Source of the DNA: JAAAOZ01 sp964496595
GTDB lineage: Bacteria > Chloroflexota > Anaerolineae > B4-G1 > SLSP01
Assembly: GCA_964496595.1 (NCBI GenBank)
Contig: CAZCAI010000085.1
Location: 1-21,022, forward strand
Reading direction: 5' to 3'
Length of the DNA stretch: 21,022 bases
Shown here: one piece after another, positions 21,015 through 21,022 of the stretch
Layout: each line of letters begins with the position of its first letter
Position numbering within the stretch: position 1 is the stretch's first letter
Made by a program: the position numbers and the translations under genes
Notes under the pieces: generated by a model
What the model saw: only the letters and a program-made list of their open reading frames with translations
Database searches by the model: none
What the model was told of the DNA's origin: nothing

Positions 21015-21022
21015 AACGTCAA

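Overview
The window looks like a high-GC chromosomal segment from a Chloroflexota bacterium (Anaerolineae/Caldilineae-like). The evidence is indirect: Thr-Pro-rich linkers after lipoprotein or membrane segments, a very large secreted subtilase ending in a Tyr-Leu-Pro-type tail, abundant STAND/TPR/CHAT genes, and short tandem heptamer repeats between genes. No rRNA or ribosomal protein gene is present, so the phylum call is an inference.

Layout. (1) 159-1265: a soluble REC-HisKA-HATPase signalling kinase. (2) 1481-3094: an M1-family zinc metallopeptidase lipoprotein, closed by a bidirectional terminator at 3163-3192. (3) 3198-3350, minus strand: elongator-type tRNA-Met(CAU) and initiator tRNA-fMet behind a good sigma70 promoter. 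A doubtful small membrane-protein ORF with its own Shine-Dalgarno reads straight through both tRNAs. (4) 4094-11431, plus strand: the core of the window, a four-gene operon-like block. It encodes a STAND-type NTPase with an N-terminal helical-hairpin module, a second STAND NTPase with a TPR array, a radical SAM/SPASM enzyme with a Cys-X-Cys cluster in front and a PqqD-like recognition domain behind, and a CHAT-family cysteine peptidase with two copies of the same helical-hairpin module. (5) 11473-12372, minus: an HD-domain phosphohydrolase convergent with the operon. (6) 12373-12786: 414 bases without a gene, holding the HD gene promoter, a dispersed repeat (second copy at 3801-3961) and paired hairpins. 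(7) 12787-17094, minus: a secreted multidomain S8 subtilase. (8) 17297-17370: tRNA-Phe with its own promoter and terminator, then a small excisionase-like HTH protein (minus) and a PLD-SNF2 helicase fusion (17934-21014), which looks like the start of a DNA-targeting defence locus running off the right edge.

How the genes may work together. The 4094-11431 block has the parts of an NTP-dependent bacterial conflict or signalling system: two STAND switches, a TPR scaffold, a CHAT caspase-like effector, and a peptide-modifying radical SAM maturase. The sensor-like NTPase and the CHAT effector share one small helical module, which suggests homotypic recruitment of the protease to an NTPase. No stand-alone precursor peptide is visible. 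The Cys-rich N-terminus of the radical SAM protein is the only precursor-like sequence. Function, substrate and trigger are inferred and not shown by the sequence.
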